Counted from the stretch's first letter, positions 1-10,984 are shown. The stretch is 64,000 nt of DNA from Serripes groenlandicus (GCA_031761405.1 JASEVX010000003.1:148090555-148154554), one strand, 5' to 3'. The notes: a model not told the origin generated them from the letters alone. A program made the numbers and translations.

Positions 1-525
1 TAACTGAGCACAAAGTGCTCAGGGTGAGTTATTGTGATCGCCTTTTCACAGAAAGCATCCTCCCAATGACCTCACTAGAATTCCTTCATTTTTTTGGAAT
101 CCATGCAAAATTCTGATTTCCATAACAATGAAACGAATATATTTTGTCTGATATGGCTATAGTGAAAACTTAAAAATCTTCTCCGAAAAGGTTTGGCCAA
201 TTTTCAAATCATTTTGTAGAAATGTTCCTTGGAAGACCCTCTATAAGATTCCTTCAAGCCATGTTAATTGGTCAAAAACATGGCCGCCAGAGGGCGGGGT
301 TATTTTGTCTTATACGGCTATAGTGAAAATCTTCTTCTACGAAAGTATCGGGCTGATTTGATAATTTTGTAGAAATATTCCTAGGGTGACCCTCTATCAG
401 ATTCCTTCAAGCCATGTTGATTGGTCAAAAAACATGGCTACCAGGGCCAGGGGGCGGGGCTGTTTGGAGATTTAATTTTTGCCTTATTGCCGTGAAGCGA
501 TACTGGCCCTCTTGGGCCTCTTGTT
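1..525 (+). mobile_element. Hairpin-capped tandem-core element, core A, deleted copy
   Basis: The left end carries the hairpin GAGCACAAAGTGCTC followed by GGTGAGTTATTGTGATCGCC. About 2.5 units of core A follow, with the recurring phrases 'gtagaaatgttcctt', 'gattccttcaagccatgtt' and a GC-rich 'gccgccag-ggcgggg' block. The right end is the CCCTCTTGGGCCTCTTGTT cap near 500-522. The element is shorter than its relatives and begins at the window edge. Confidence 0.6.
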
Positions 526-660
526 ATGATTAATCCCCCCATGTTTGTCCAGCGACATTATCCAACTTTCTGCAGGCGACTCATGTGTTCCTTGGAATGT
601 TTAATTTGTATACATGTATTTAGATTTGAAATATATCCCACAAAGATTCACTGCTGTCTC

Positions 661-1486
661 GAGATCTGCTGTGGCCGAGTGAAGAGTTGAAATTTGGGAC
701 ATTTTGTCCCGAGTTGAATCCCCATGCGGTCATGGTGAAGTGCTCTTTGGCGAGACACATGTTCTAGCCTAGTACTGGGTTTTAGCTCTATCTACTGGCT
801 AAAGGCCAGAAGAGCTTATGCGATGGCGTTGTGTGCTTGCGTGCGTAAATAATTGCTTGTGAGCGTGACAAAGTCTTCAGTTTTGATTGTATCTAAATCA
901 GACTTATACAGTAGTTAAATATCCATGAAAGCTCGGTTCTTTTCGCAAACTTTTGCAAGACTGCATGGATTATGGCCGTTGAAATTGTCAAAATTGCTAT
1001 AATACAACTTGTGAACACAATTGAGGCTCCATTTACTATCTGATCTTCACCAAACTTAGATAGTAGTTAAATATTGATGAGAGCTTGGTTCCTTTTGAAA
1101 ACCAGCCAGATGTGCCCTTAGCATGACTGGATTATTGCCCTTGAAATTGTCAAAATTGCTATAATACAGCTTGTGAACACAATAGAGCCTCCATTTACTA
1201 TCCGATCTTCACCAAACTTAGATAGTAGTTTAATATTGATGAGAGCTCGGTTCCTTTTGAAAACCAGCAAGATCCACCCATGCATGACTGGATTATGGCC
1301 CTTGAAATTGTCAAAATTTCTAAAATTCCGCTTGTGAACACAATAGAGCGACCAAAGAACCATGCCAGTAGAGCATAGGCCCTCATCGGCCTCTTTTTTT
1401 ACAGAGAGATCATGAATATGTGAACTGTCAATGTGATATGACTGAAATAATGTTGAAAATGGCATAAATCCCCAATTAAACAAAAT
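661..1486 (+). mobile_element. Degenerate tRNA-derived SINE split by another insertion
   Basis: The head at 661-779 has a box-A-like GTGGCCGAGTG, a box-B-like GAGTTGAATCCCC and the family phrase TCTAGCCTAGTACTGG. The tail resumes at about 1397 with GATCATGAATATGTGAAC and ends with a decayed TTGAAAATGGCATAAATCCC. A hairpin-capped element (778-1396) lies between the halves. Better copies of the same SINE are at 29381 and 36610. Confidence 0.55.
778..1396 (+). mobile_element. Hairpin-capped element, family-2 ends, core C
   Basis: The left cap TTTTAGCTCTATCTACTGGC and its hairpin arm CTGGCTAAAGGCCAG match family-2 ends elsewhere (27075, 45113). The right end is a CCCTCATCGGCCTCTT cap. The body has about 2.5 copies of a ~165-bp unit ('cattatggcccttgaaattgt', 'atttactatc-gatcttcacc') unrelated to cores A or B. 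Open frames here are by-products of the repeats. Confidence 0.55.
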
Positions 1487-1518
1487 TGTTTTGAAACTGT
1501 TATAGCTATTTGTGTCAC

Positions 1519-1694
1519 TTAACCCTTTCCCAACTACATCACATGTGCAGCAGACGACTTTGAAAAAACGTATGCAAAAATACAGAAAATCTCTCTTAAT
1601 GAAATTAGGTATAATTACTGAATTAATTTCAACATGTTTTCAAAAGTCGTCTACTGCAGAGGCGTCTGAAAGCGTCTATATATGGGAAATAATA
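1519..1694 (+). mobile_element. TTAA-MITE (piggyBac-like), plus orientation
   Basis: It begins TTAACCCTTTCCCA with GTGCAGCAGACGACTTTG. It ends CGTCTACTGCAGAGGCGTC...GTCTATATATGGGAAA, with the right-hand TTAA decayed. The central hairpin seen in fuller copies (9704, 20041) is partly deleted. Confidence 0.6.
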
Positions 1695-1771
1695 AATTCC
1701 TTTACAGTGTCAATTCTGCTACAATTATCTTACAATTTGGAAGAATCCAAACATTAACTATTTCATAATAT

Positions 1772-2000
1772 TTACCCATTTCCCACATATATACACTCTG
1801 ACGCCTCTTGAGCGAATGTTTTTTGAAAACATTGTGGCAAAAGGAGAAATTGCTCATCATATAAGCAAATTCTCCATTTGCCACAATGTTTTCAACTCTA
1901 TTCTATGGTTAACACGTCATTTATAGAGATTTTCTACAGTCTTGCCTATATGTTTTCAAAGACATCTGCTGCAAATTTGCTGTATGTTGGAAAGGTTTAA
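1772..2000 (-). mobile_element. TTAA-MITE, minus orientation
   Basis: The left end is the CTGACGCCTC-type arm. The central stem is AGGAGAAATTGCTC facing AGCAAATTCTCC. The right end is CATCTGCTGCAAATTTGCTGTATG followed by GGAAAGG and TTAA at 1997-2000. Both TIRs have diverged. Confidence 0.6.
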
Positions 2001-2889
2001 ATTAGTCAAATCATTGTCATAACAAACTTCCATATATGAAGCATTTGCATTGGAAAAGTTTATATTGGGCTTTTGTGAAGATCAGCATTTGCATCTGGAC
2101 GGTCTGATCAAGATCTACACTGATTGGGTCACAAATTACTTACACAAGCTCATTAGAAGAATAATTAGATTGGGAGAATTTAATGTATAGATTCTGATCA
2201 GACTAAACAGGTGTAGAAGATGATATGAACCTATACTGTTTAGAAATACCAATGTGTACCTCTTCTCATGCACCAGCCCATATATATTCTTTGTAGCAGA
2301 CTTATACAGTATCATGTTGTAAAATGTATTGAAATTGCAGTAATGCAATATTCTAAATGATGTCATATCATCTATCTATTAAAACAGTAGACAAACTTTA
2401 ATTATTACCAAGGCAAAAATATTCTGTGCAAAAATATGGAAAATATCTATAAATAAAAATAAAATTATGGAAAATAGATGTAATTGAATACAATGTGGTC
2501 AAACAATGAATTTTCTCTTCATTATCAATTTCTCCTATTACTATCATCTTTTTTAAAAGTTGTGATGCCGCATATATATGCGTTAAAATGCATTTTTATG
2601 TGAGAAAGGGACAAACTCTAGAGACACCAGGAGATATTGCAACAGTTAAAGGATTTGCAGCAAAAGGAGAAATTGCATACGGGAAAAATATAAATTTCTG
2701 AAAAGACAATTATACATTATCTCTTTTTCCAACAATGCTTTCAAAATTGTTAGTAGCAGTCTAAATCTAGAATCATCTCGGAAATAGTTACGTGACTTAT
2801 AATTTTAAGGGATGAAAATGTTCATGTTTATTCATTTGTATAGGTTTAACTCTGGTTTAACTCTGAGCCTCATGTTCATGATATTCAGC
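2001..2889. repeat. No gene; GATC-rich dispersed repeat and MITE remnants
   Basis: Around 2080-2330 the phrases 'ggtctgatcaagatctacactg' (broken) and 'tctcatgcaccagccca' belong to a dispersed family also visible near 58560-59150 and 60715-60790. From about 2390 to 2620 a badly decayed TTAA-MITE can be followed (AAAATATGGAAAAT, ATCAATTTCTCCT, GTGAGAAAGGG). I see nothing coding. Confidence 0.35.
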
Positions 2890-3085
2890 AGATGTCATTT
2901 GAAAACATTCTGGTAAAAAGACAAGAAGCTTGTTATGACATAATGTCAGAGCAAATTCTATTTTCTCCACAATGTTTTCAACAGTATTCAGTAATTAAAC
3001 TTTCATTTCTAGATATTATCTGTATTTTTGCCAAGATGCTTTCAAAGTCGTCTGCTGCAGCTTTGTCGATTGTGGGAAATGGTAA
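2890..3085. mobile_element. Decayed TTAA-MITE
   Basis: Internal landmarks remain: TTTGAAAACATTCTGG, AATTCTATTTTCTCC, ACAATGTTTTCAAC and GTCGTCTGCTGCAG followed by GTGGGAAATGG. The left terminus is not recognisable. The stretch 3086-3366 that follows holds nothing I can identify. Confidence 0.4.
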
Positions 3086-3366
3086 CAAATGATATAACTT
3101 CACTACATATTTTTAAGATGGATGTTGATCAAATCAAGAAGTTTTGCTTATTTTTTCTTCAGTTGCTGAAAGAGATAAATTTTCTTCATGAAATACTCTT
3201 GTCCATATCTTATAGACTTTCTTAGGTTAATGAAATTTCATTCAATATATTATTATCGCGTGCAAGTAATAATCACATGTTCACTTCTCATGTCTTTTCT
3301 ATCTGTGGCAAACATTCTGTGATAGTGACCTTAATTGATAAATGGCTGTTCTTGAGTTGTGCTCTT

Positions 3367-4692
3367 TAGCTCACCAGAGCACAAAGTGCTCAAGGTGAGT
3401 CTTTGTGATCGCCTTTTGTCCGGCGTCAGTCGCTCGTTGTCAACATTGGCTTGCTAACACTCTATAGGCAAAATTTTGCATCCAATCTTCATCAAAGTTT
3501 ATCAGAACATATATCTCCATCAATGTTTAGTTCGAAACTGGGTCATGTGGGGTCACAAACTAGGCCACCAGATCAAATTAAATGAAAATCTTGTTAACAC
3601 TCTGGAGGCCGCATTTTAAACTTGAGCATCAGTTGAAACTTAGTCAGAATGATTGTCTTAGTAATATCCAGGCCAAGTTCGAATATAGGTCATGTCGGGT
3701 CAAAAACTAGGTCATTAGGCCAAATTGAAGGAAAATCTTGTTAACACTCTTGAAGTCGCGTTTTAAACTTGAGCATGTTGAAACTTAGTCAGAAAGTTTG
3801 TCTTGATGATATCTAGGCCAAGTTCGAATATAGGTCATTTCGGGTCAAAAACTAGGTCATTAGACCAAATTTAAGGAAAATCTTGTTAACAATCTGGAAG
3901 CCGCATTTTAGAATTGAGCATGTTGAAACTTTGTCAGAATATTTCTCTTAGTGATATCTAAGTCAAGTTCGAATATAGGTCATGTTGGGTTAAAAACTAG
4001 GTCACTAGGCCAAATTGAAGGAAAATCTTGTAAACACTCTTGAAGTCGCGTTTTAAACTTGAGCATGTTGAAACTTTGTCTTGATGATATCTAGGCGAAG
4101 TTCGAATATGGGTCATGTCCGGTCAAAAACTAGGTCACTTGGCCAAATTTAAGGAAAATCTTGTTAACACTCTTGAAGCCGTATTTTAAACTTGAGCATG
4201 TGGAAACTTAGTCAGAATGATTGTCTTAGTAATATCTAGGCCAAGTTCGAATATAGGTCATGTTGGGTCAAAAACTAGGTTACTATATAGGCCAAATTGA
4301 AGGAAAAAGATTCTTGAAGTCGCGTTTTAAACTTGAGCATGTTGAAACTTTGTCAGAAAGTTTGTCTTGATGATATCTAGGCCGAGTTCGAATACGGGTC
4401 ATGTCTGGTCAAAAAGTAGGTCTAAGGAAAATCTGGTTAACAGTCTGGAAGCCACTTTTTTGGCTGGAGCATGTTGAAACTTTGTCAGAATATTTTTTTT
4501 TCTTGATGATATCTAGGCTTAGTTCGAATATGGGTCAGGTTAAAAACTAGGTCACTAGGCCAAATTGTAGAACAATCTAGTTATCACTATTGAGATCGCA
4601 TTTTTGACCTGAGCAGTTTTTGACATTTTGGCAGAAAGTTTGTGTTGATGATATTGCCATTGCCGCTAAAAGTGTTAAGCCCCCTTGTTTAT
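3367..4692 (+). mobile_element. Hairpin-capped element, family-1 left end, core B
   Basis: The left cap TTTAGCTCACCAGAGCACAA leads to GTGCTCAAGGTGAG, then a CCGGCGTCAGTCGCTCG tract. The body is about eight degenerate copies of a ~145-bp unit containing AATCTTGTTAACACTC, TTGAGCATGTTGAAAC, GGCCAAGTTCGAATATGGGT and AAAAACTAGGTCAC. The right cap is worn to a CCCCCTTGTTTA trace. It lies just upstream of the RBM42 RRM exon. Confidence 0.6.
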
Positions 4693-4701
4693 GTCATAGC
4701 T

Positions 4702-4959
4702 TCATCCTTTCCCACCTGCAGACGCATTTTGACGCATCTGCAGGAGACGACTTGTGAAAACATTGTGTAAAAAGAAAACATTGCTCACAGTAAATATTTT
4801 CTTTTGCCATTGTCACAAAGTTTTAACTCTATTCAGATATTGTGCCACAAAGTTTTAACTCCATTTAGTTTTTGTACATTTATTTGTAGAGATTTTTCAT
4901 ATTCATGCCTAGGCCTGTTCAACGTCATCTGCTGCAGATTTGTTGCATGTACAGGTTAA
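4702..4959 (-). mobile_element. TTAA-MITE, minus orientation
   Basis: It starts TCCTTTCCCACCTGCAGACG and ends CATCTGCTGCAGATTTGTTG...CAGG plus TTAA at 4956-4959. The interior has a partial duplication of 'cacaaagttttaactc'. Confidence 0.55.
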
Positions 4960-5127
4960 CCCTCTCATACATACAACACATTTGCAGTAGCTGTCAAAGA
5001 AAAACATCTAAACAAAATATGGGAAATTATTGTTATTGACAGTATAACTATTGAACAGAAGTGAAAACATTGTGACAAAAGGAGAACTTGCTCATTATCT
5101 GCAGCAAACTCTTCATAGTGCTTAGGC
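4956..5127 (+). mobile_element. Truncated TTAA-MITE abutting the previous one
   Basis: It shares the TTAA at 4956-4959, then reads CCCTCTCATACATACAACAC, and keeps the central GAAAACATTGTGACAAAAGG. The right arm is lost about 115 bp before the RBM42 exon acceptor. Confidence 0.5.
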
Positions 5128-5242
5128 ATGGGGGAAGGGGTTACTTTAGCACATATGCCCATATGCCATATTAGACTGAGACAACATTCATTTCAGGGGT
5201 ATAATATGTCATTTACAGTAACAGCTATTGTTTTCTTTACAG

Positions 5243-5437
5243 ATGATTTCCGTCTGTTTTGTGGTGACCTTGGTAATGAGGTATCAGATGAGGTGCTTGC
5301 CAGAGCGTTTAACAAATACCCATCGTATGTTAAAGCCAAAGTTGTCAGGGACAAGCGGACCAATAAAACAAGAGGATATGGCTTCGTCAGTTTTAGAGAC
5401 CCAACAGACTATGTCAGAGCTATGAGGGAAATGAATG
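5243..5437 (+). CDS. RBM42: RBM42 exon encoding most of the RRM
   Basis: The exon encodes the N-terminal two-thirds of an RNA recognition motif. Its RNP2-type strand is LFCGDL and its RNP1 octapeptide is RGYGFVSF; it ends in MREMNG. The run FCGDLGNEV...DEVLARAF and the KAKVVRDKRT segment are characteristic of RNA-binding protein 42, a nuclear/cytoplasmic RNA-binding protein linked in other animals to hnRNP K and splicing or stress granules. The acceptor is TTTTCTTTACAG at 5231-5242. The donor is ATG|GTGAGT at 5438. The exon starts with two bases of a split codon and ends after the first base of a glycine codon, matching the phase of the exon at 46813. The N-terminal exons must lie left of the window. 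This is coding sequence, not a pseudogene: the frame is clean across the domain. Confidence 0.93.
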
Positions 5438-5454
5438 GTGAGTACAAGGATTTG

Positions 5455-5681
5455 AGCCCTTCCCACATACAACAAATCTGCAGCAGACAACTTTGAACAT
5501 ATTTTGTCAAAACATAGAATATCTCTATAATTGAATGGATAACCTATGACTTAAAGTGGAAAACATTGTGTCAAAAGGAGAAATTGCTCGTTTTGAGCAA
5601 TTTCTTCTTTTGTCACTTTGTTTTCAAAAAGCTGTCTGCTGCAGAGGCGTCAGAAAGCGTCTATATGAGGGAAAGGGTTAA
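5455..5681 (+). mobile_element. TTAA-MITE, plus orientation, 17 bp past the exon donor
   Basis: The left end GCCCTTCCCACATACAACAA has lost its TTAA. The central hairpin GAAATTGCTCGTTTTGAGCA is intact, and the right end GTCTATATGAGGGAAAGGG runs into TTAA at 5678-5681. The near-complete MITE sits close enough to the 5' splice site that its hairpin would be in the nascent intron just after U1 binding. Confidence 0.75.
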
Positions 5682-5805
5682 CCCCTTTCCACATACAACA
5701 AATCTGCAGCAGACGACTTTAAAAACAACTAGGCAAAAGGAGAAGTTGCTCATGATGAGTAATTTCACTTTTTGCCACAATGTTTTCAATGGCAAAGGGT
5801 TTTAA
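5678..5805 (+). mobile_element. Short TTAA-MITE sharing a TTAA with its neighbour
   Basis: It begins TTAACCCCTTTCCACATACA and has CTGCAGCAGACGACTTTA and a central stem GTTGCTCATGATGAGTAATT. It ends early at GCAAAGGGTTTTAA. Most of the right arm is deleted. Confidence 0.65.
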
Positions 5806-5958
5806 AAATAAAAAAAATTAAATCAAAGTTTTGAAAAGGTGAAAATGTTTCGGCACTGTGTTTTAATAAAAATGATAAATTTCATAAACTTTGATACAGG
5901 ATCATAACAGAGCCAGTCATTTCCAACTTTCCATGAAAGTTTCTTGCTTTAGCTTGAT

Positions 5959-6815
5959 TTTTAGCCGACCTGAGCACGAAGTGCACAAGGTGAGTTATTG
6001 TGGTCGCCTTTTGTCCGGTGTGCCTCGTCCATCGTCCGTCAACTTCTTCTCCTCAGTAACCAGTGTGGCAATTGGGATGAAACTTTACAGAAAGCATCCT
6101 CTCATTGGCCTTTAAATTTTAGGGATCCATGCAGAATTCTGGTTTCCATGGCAACGAAACGAAAAAACTTTAAAATTCTTCTTCTCCCAAACTGGTTGGC
6201 AGATTTTCTAGTAATTTTGTAGAAATGTTCCTTGGATGTCCCTCTATCAGATTTTTTCAAGCCATGTTGATTGGTCGAAAAACATGGCCACCAGGGGGTG
6301 GGGCTATTTTGCCTTATATGGCTATAGTGAAAACTTAAAAAATCTTCTCCTCCGAAAGTGTCAGACCGATTTTCAAATAATTTTGTAGAAATGTTCCTTA
6401 AGTGACACACAATCAGATTCCTTCAAGCCATTGATTCCTTCAAGCCAAGATTGGTCTAAAAATCTTCTCCTGAAAGTGTCAGGCCGATTTTCAAATTATT
6501 TTGTAGAAATGTTACTTAGGTGACCCACTACCAGATTCCTTCAAGCCATGTTCATTGGTCGAAAAACATTGCCGCCACAGGGCAGAACTATTTTGCCTTA
6601 TACGCCTTTAGTGAAAACTTAAAAAATCTTCTCCTCCGAAAATGTTTGAAGATTTTCAAATATGTTTGTAGAAATATTCCTAAGGTGACCCTCTATCGGA
6701 TTATTTCAAGCCATGTTGATTGGTCGAAAACTATGGCCACCAGGGGGCGGGGCGCATATGGCTTAAGTGAATAAAAATCAGGTGAGCGATCCAGGGCCAT
6801 CATGGCCCTCTTGTT
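5959..6815 (+). mobile_element. Hairpin-capped element, family-1 ends, core A
   Basis: The left cap is TTTTTAGCCGACCTGAGCAC with a GTCCATCGTCCGTC tract. Four core-A units follow. The right end is GGTGAGCGATCCAGGGCCAT followed by the second hairpin arm ATGGCCCT and CTTGTTTT. CTCF-type blocks are seen at 6285 (TGGCCACCAGGGGGTG) and 6734 (TGGCCACCAGGGGGCG). Confidence 0.7.
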
Positions 6816-7249
6816 TTGTATTTTAGCAAGAGGTTCAGATTGGAGACTATCTAGTTTATGTTTAGAAGCCATTTTAAGAATGGTACTGATTGCATGATTT
6901 GATTTTGTTTACCCTCGCCATGCAGAGTTAACTTTTTGAAGAACAAACATGCAAACAATTAACTGCTTGTCTCTTTAATTGACAATAACAACATCAGTTA
7001 CGGTAATCGGACATTACACTTATTCGTCCAATAAACTTGATTAAACATGTGAAAAACCTGATCACACAGTAACTTGAACTTCACATTGTCAAGTATAAAG
7101 ACTGGTTACCTGTTAAAGTTATCGTGAAAAGCTATACACAGATAAAAAAAATGATAGCTTGCTTGCGTTGTTGAAAAAATACGTCGCTTAGAGCATTTAT
7201 ATAAACAAAATGGCAGATCACTTTGCCGAAATGTTTACTTTCGTGACTG
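6816..7249. other. No feature seen
   Basis: Unique-looking AT-rich intronic sequence. I found no reading frame, repeat edge or structured element here. Confidence 0.4.
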
Positions 7250-8133
7250 TTTACGCCAACCCAGTCAAGCTTATGTCATGGCGAATTGTCCATTGTGTGT
7301 GCGTCCGTCCGTTTAACTATTTGCTTCAAACGACTTCTCCTCCCTAACCACTTGGCCAATTAGGATGAAACTTCATAGGAAGCATCCTCTCAATGTCCTC
7401 TCCCGAATTCCATCAACTTTTTTGGATCCATGCAAAATTCTGGTTTCCATGGCAACCGAAAGAAAAAAAATAGTGAAAACCTTCTTCTACGAAAGAGTCT
7501 GGCCGATTTCCAAATAATTTTGTAGAAATGTTCCTTGGGTGACCCTCTATCAGATTCCTTCAAGCCAAGTTGATTGGACGAAAAACATGGCCGCCAGGGG
7601 GCGGGGCTTTTTTGCATTATATGGCTAAAGTGAAAACTTAAAAAAACTTCTCCTCAGAAAGTGTCAGGTCAATTTTCAAATAATTTTGTAGAATTGTTCC
7701 TTGGGTGACTCTTTATCAGATTCCTTTAAGCCAAGTTGATTGGTTGAAAAACATGGCCGCCAGGGGGCTGGGCTATTTTGCCTTATATGGCTATAGTGAA
7801 AACTTAAAAAATCATCTCCTCCGAGAGTGTTTGGCCAATTTTCAAATAATTTTGTAGAAATGTTCTTTGGGAGACCCTGTATCAGATTCCTCCAAGCAAA
7901 GTTGATTGGTCAAAAACCATGGCCCCCAGGGGGCGGGGCTATTTTGCCTTATATGGCTATAGTGAAAACTTTCAAATATATTTGTAGAAATGTTCCTAGG
8001 GTGACCCTCTATCAGATTTCTTCAAGCCATGTTGATTGGTCAGAAAACATGGCCATCAGGGGGCGGGGCTATTTGGAGATTTAATTTTTGCCTAATGGCC
8101 GTGGAGCAATATTGACCCTCTTGGGCCTCTTGT
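7250..8133 (+). mobile_element. Hairpin-capped element, family-2 ends, core A
   Basis: The left cap is worn (CCCAGTCAAGCTTATGTCAT). Four to five core-A units follow. The right cap GCCGTGGAGCAATATTGACC leads to CCTCTTGGGCCTCTTGTT. GC-rich CTCF-type blocks recur at 7588, 7754, 7920 and 8050, one per unit. Confidence 0.65.
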
Positions 8134-8326
8134 TTCTTTCTTTCGCAGATTTGTTGTATGTGGGAAAAGGTTAATGTAACTATAGAAAACGAGTTTTCGG
8201 TTGTTATCAGTTTCAATGTTATAAACACTTTATTTCTCCCCTTTCAATAACTGAAAGTATCTAAATGACAAGAGTGATATTCACGAGTATGTATGTGTTA
8301 CGTGCTTGATTATGCATTGCGAATGT

Positions 8327-8533
8327 TTAACCCTTTCCAACCTGCAGAAGCATTTTTGACGCAATAGCAGCAGACAACTTTTGAAAACATTGTGGCCAAA
8401 GGTGAAATTGCTCATGATGTGTTCAACTTTATTTAACAATTAAGCTATCTTTTCTGGGAGATTTTCCAGGTTTTTGTCAATATGTTTTCAAAGTCGTCTG
8501 CTGCAGATCTGTTGTATGTGGGAAAGGGTTTAA
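8327..8533 (-). mobile_element. TTAA-MITE, minus orientation
   Basis: TTAA at 8327-8330 precedes CCCTTTCCAACCTGCAGAAG. The right end reads GTCGTCTGCTGCAGATCTGT, then GTGGGAAAGGG and TTAA at 8530-8533. The central hairpin has lost its second arm. Confidence 0.7.
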
Positions 8534-8702
8534 CCACTTGATGTCTGATTTCCACAGCCAAATGAGAAACAAACATAGATATGAATATCTTCTGTATTAA
8601 ATTCTGTATTCTGGAAATAATGGATCTTCTATGATGAAAACAATTAAAACTGACACCAATTCTTCTAGTTCATGTGAGCACAACCCTAATTTTTCTCCAG
8701 GT

Positions 8703-8933
8703 TTAAACCTTTCCCTCATATAGACGCTTTCTGACGCCTCTGCAGCAGACGCCTTTTTGTAAACATAATGACAGAAGAAAAAATTGCTCAAAACGAGCAA
8801 TTTTTCCTTTTGCCACAATGTTTTCCACTTTATGTCATAGGAATATTCATTCGATTAAAGAGATTTTCTATTTTTTGATAGAATATGTTCAAAGTCGTCT
8901 GCTGCAGATTTGTCGTATGAGGGAAAGGGTTAA
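8703..8933 (-). mobile_element. TTAA-MITE, minus orientation, full length
   Basis: TTAA, then the GACGCTTTCTGACGCCTCTG arm, and a centre AATTGCTCAAAACGAGCAAT. The far arm is GTCGTCTGCTGCAGATTTGT, then GAGGGAAAGGG and TTAA at 8930-8933. Confidence 0.8.
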
Positions 8934-9081
8934 GGTTGATCCCCTGGTGTTGTGGATATTAGTAGAAATAGTTGAAGGTTTCCACTCCTTCATGAAATTG
9001 AAAGATCACACAAGTAGGGCTGTGTTCCAGGAAATGAGCCACATGGTATTTGTAATAAGGGCTGACTGATACACATCTGTT

Positions 9082-9391
9082 TTAACCCTCTCCCACATAC
9101 GACAATTCTGCAGCAGACGACTTCAAACATATTTTGTCAAAAAATGGAAAATCTCTATAATTGAATGGATAACCTATGACTAAAAGTGGAAAACATTGTG
9201 TCAAAAGGAGAAATTGCTCAGAGGACTTTGAAAACATCTGGGCAAAAACATGTAAATTCTACATAAATGAAGGTATAATTACTGGAAAAAGTTGAAAATC
9301 TTGTTGCAAATGGGGAAATTGCTCTTTACGTTTTTAAAGTCATCTGCTGCAGAGGTGTCAGAGAGAGAGTTTGTGTGTGGGAAAGGCTTAG
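9082..9391 (+). mobile_element. Chimeric TTAA-MITE with a repeated left half
   Basis: After the normal left half (to about 9220) the sequence jumps at GAGGACTTTGAAAACATCTG into a second left-half segment of a different subtype. It then runs to a right end at GTGTGGGAAAGGCTTAG. It looks like recombination or template switching between two copies. Confidence 0.6.
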
Positions 9392-9599
9392 CCCTGCCCA
9401 CAAACATCAAATCTGCTGCAGACGACTTTGAATACCAAAAAATAGAGTGAAAATATTATTATTGAATAAAGTTGTAAAAGATTTCGACATGAAGAGAAAG
9501 TGCTCCACATCAGCATTTTCTCCTTTCGTCACAATGTTTTCTAAAGTGGTCTGCTGCACATGCGTCAAAAGGTGTTTATATGTGAGAAATTGTTGTTAA
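9388..9599 (+). mobile_element. TTAA-MITE, diverged, abutting
   Basis: It starts at the decayed boundary TTAG shared with the chimera, then CCCTGCCCACAAACATCAAA. The right end GTGAGAAATTGTTGTTAA has lost most of the GGGAAAGGG motif. A short box-B-like fragment (GAGTTTGAATCC, about 9675) lies just beyond. Confidence 0.55.
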
Positions 9600-9703
9600 A
9601 AGTCATGCCGTGTTTCTTGAATTGTTCCATGGAGCCACTGTATATATAGCTCTGTCATTAATTCAGGGGTCGTGAGTTTGAATCCTGGTTCCTTCATTCA
9701 TCT

Positions 9704-9933
9704 TTAACCCTTTTCCTCATACGGCAATTCTGCAGCAGACGACTTTGAACATATTTTGTCAAAAAATAGAAAATCTCTATAATTGAATGGATAACCTATG
9801 ACTAAAAGTGGAAAACATTGTGGCAAAAGGAGAAATTGCACGTTTTGTGCAATTTCTTCTTTTGTCACTATGTTTTCAAAAAGCCATCTGCTGCAGAGGC
9901 GTCAAAAAGCGTCTATATGAGGGAAAGGGTTAA
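9704..9933 (+). mobile_element. TTAA-MITE, plus orientation, full length
   Basis: A model copy. TTAA, CCCTTTTCCTCATACGGCAA, CTGCAGCAGACGACTTTG, a central hairpin AATTGCACGTTTTGTGCAAT, then CTGCTGCAGAGGCGTC and ATATGAGGGAAAGGG with TTAA at 9930-9933. Confidence 0.85.
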
Positions 9934-10158
9934 CTCATTCCAACATACAACAAATCCACATCAGATAACTTTGCAAACATCTGGGCAAAACTATGGAATT
10001 TATATTTAAATGAAAGTATTATAATTGAATAAAGTTGAAAACATTGTGACAAAAAGTGAAATTGCTCGTAATAAGCAATTTCTCCTTTCGTCACACTGTT
10101 TTCAAAAGTTTTCTGCTGCAGAGGCTTCAGAAAGCGTATGTATGTGGGAAAGGGTTAA
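9930..10158 (+). mobile_element. TTAA-MITE sharing TTAA 9930-9933
   Basis: It starts immediately with CTCATTCCAACATACAACAA and ends GTATGTGGGAAAGGG plus TTAA at 10155-10158. It is more diverged than its left neighbour, so the two are separate insertions at one TTAA and not a recent duplication. Confidence 0.75.
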
Positions 10159-10213
10159 TCGGATGGTTGACAACAATTATTGTCGCTATAGTCACTCCTT
10201 CCACCATTATGGA

Positions 10214-10302
10214 CACCACCTTATGGTGGTGTAGTGGTAGAGCATTTGCATCAAGTGCAGGAGGTCATGGGTTTGATCCTGGGTAAGGTCATATCCCAAA
10301 GA
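10214..10302 (+). repeat. tRNA-like (box A/box B) SINE head
   Basis: TGGTGTAGTGGTAGAGCATT resembles a tRNA D-arm/box A and GGGTTTGATCCTGGG resembles a T-arm/box B, at tRNA-like spacing. There is no complete cloverleaf or acceptor pairing, so I call it a tRNA-derived repeat and not a tRNA gene. Confidence 0.45.
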
Positions 10303-10304
10303 CT

Positions 10305-10366
10305 TTAACCCTTTCCCTCATTCTGATGCCTCTGCAGCAGACGGCTTTTTGAAAACATAACCTTTT
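10305..10366 (-). mobile_element. Truncated end of a TTAA-MITE
   Basis: TTAACCCTTTCCCTCATTCT followed by GCCTCTGCAGCAGACGGC and TTTTTGAAAACAT, then unrelated sequence. Confidence 0.6.
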
Positions 10367-10398
10367 GCTAACCTGGAGATTGATTTGGATCTTAAACT

Positions 10399-10619
10399 TT
10401 AACCCTTTCCCACATAAAGCAAATTTACAGCAGACAAGTTTTAAAACAATAGGCAATTATCATATGAAAAGTCTCAATAAATGAAAGTTTATTTATTGAA
10501 TAGAGTTGATTGAAAAGATTGTGGCAAAAGGTGTAGCAATTTCTCCCTTTGCCATAATGTTTTCAAAAGTGGTCTGTTGCAAATGTGTCAAAATGTGTAT
10601 GAAGATGGGAAAGGGATAA
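10399..10619 (+). mobile_element. TTAA-MITE, plus orientation
   Basis: TTAACCCTTTCCCACATAAA on the left. The right end is GATGGGAAAGGGATAA with a mutated TTAA. The central stem is reduced to AGGTGTAGCAATTTCTCC. Confidence 0.65.
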
Positions 10620-10758
10620 ACTGTGCTATGATTGTTTTTTCTGGAATTATATATTTCCGAGTGTTTGGAGAACCTAATGCCAAGGAAAATTAACAAATAA
10701 AACAATAGGGCTTTCTCTCAACAAAATATTTATTTTATGAAACATAGAGATATTTGTT

Positions 10759-10984
10759 TGTACCATACAGCAAATCTGCAACAGACGAGTTTGAAATCAT
10801 CTGGGCAAAAATATGAAAAATCTCTGTAATTGAAAGTTTAACTTTTAAGTAAAGTTAAAAATATTGTGACTAAAGGAGAAATTGCTCGTTTTTGAGCAAT
10901 TTCTTCTTTTGTCACAATGTTTTCAAAAAGTCGTCTGCTGCAAAGGCGTCGGAAAGCATCTATATGAGGGAATTTGAGGGTTAA
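10759..10984 (+). mobile_element. TTAA-MITE, plus orientation
   Basis: The terminal CCCTTTCCC is lost on the left (GTACCATACAGCAAATCTG). The central hairpin AATTGCTCGTTTTTGAGCAA is intact and the right end is GAGGGAATTTGAGGGTTAA. Confidence 0.65.

Noticed and set aside
5284..5490. Minus-strand open frame across the RRM exon
   Set aside because: Shadow of the RBM42 coding frame.
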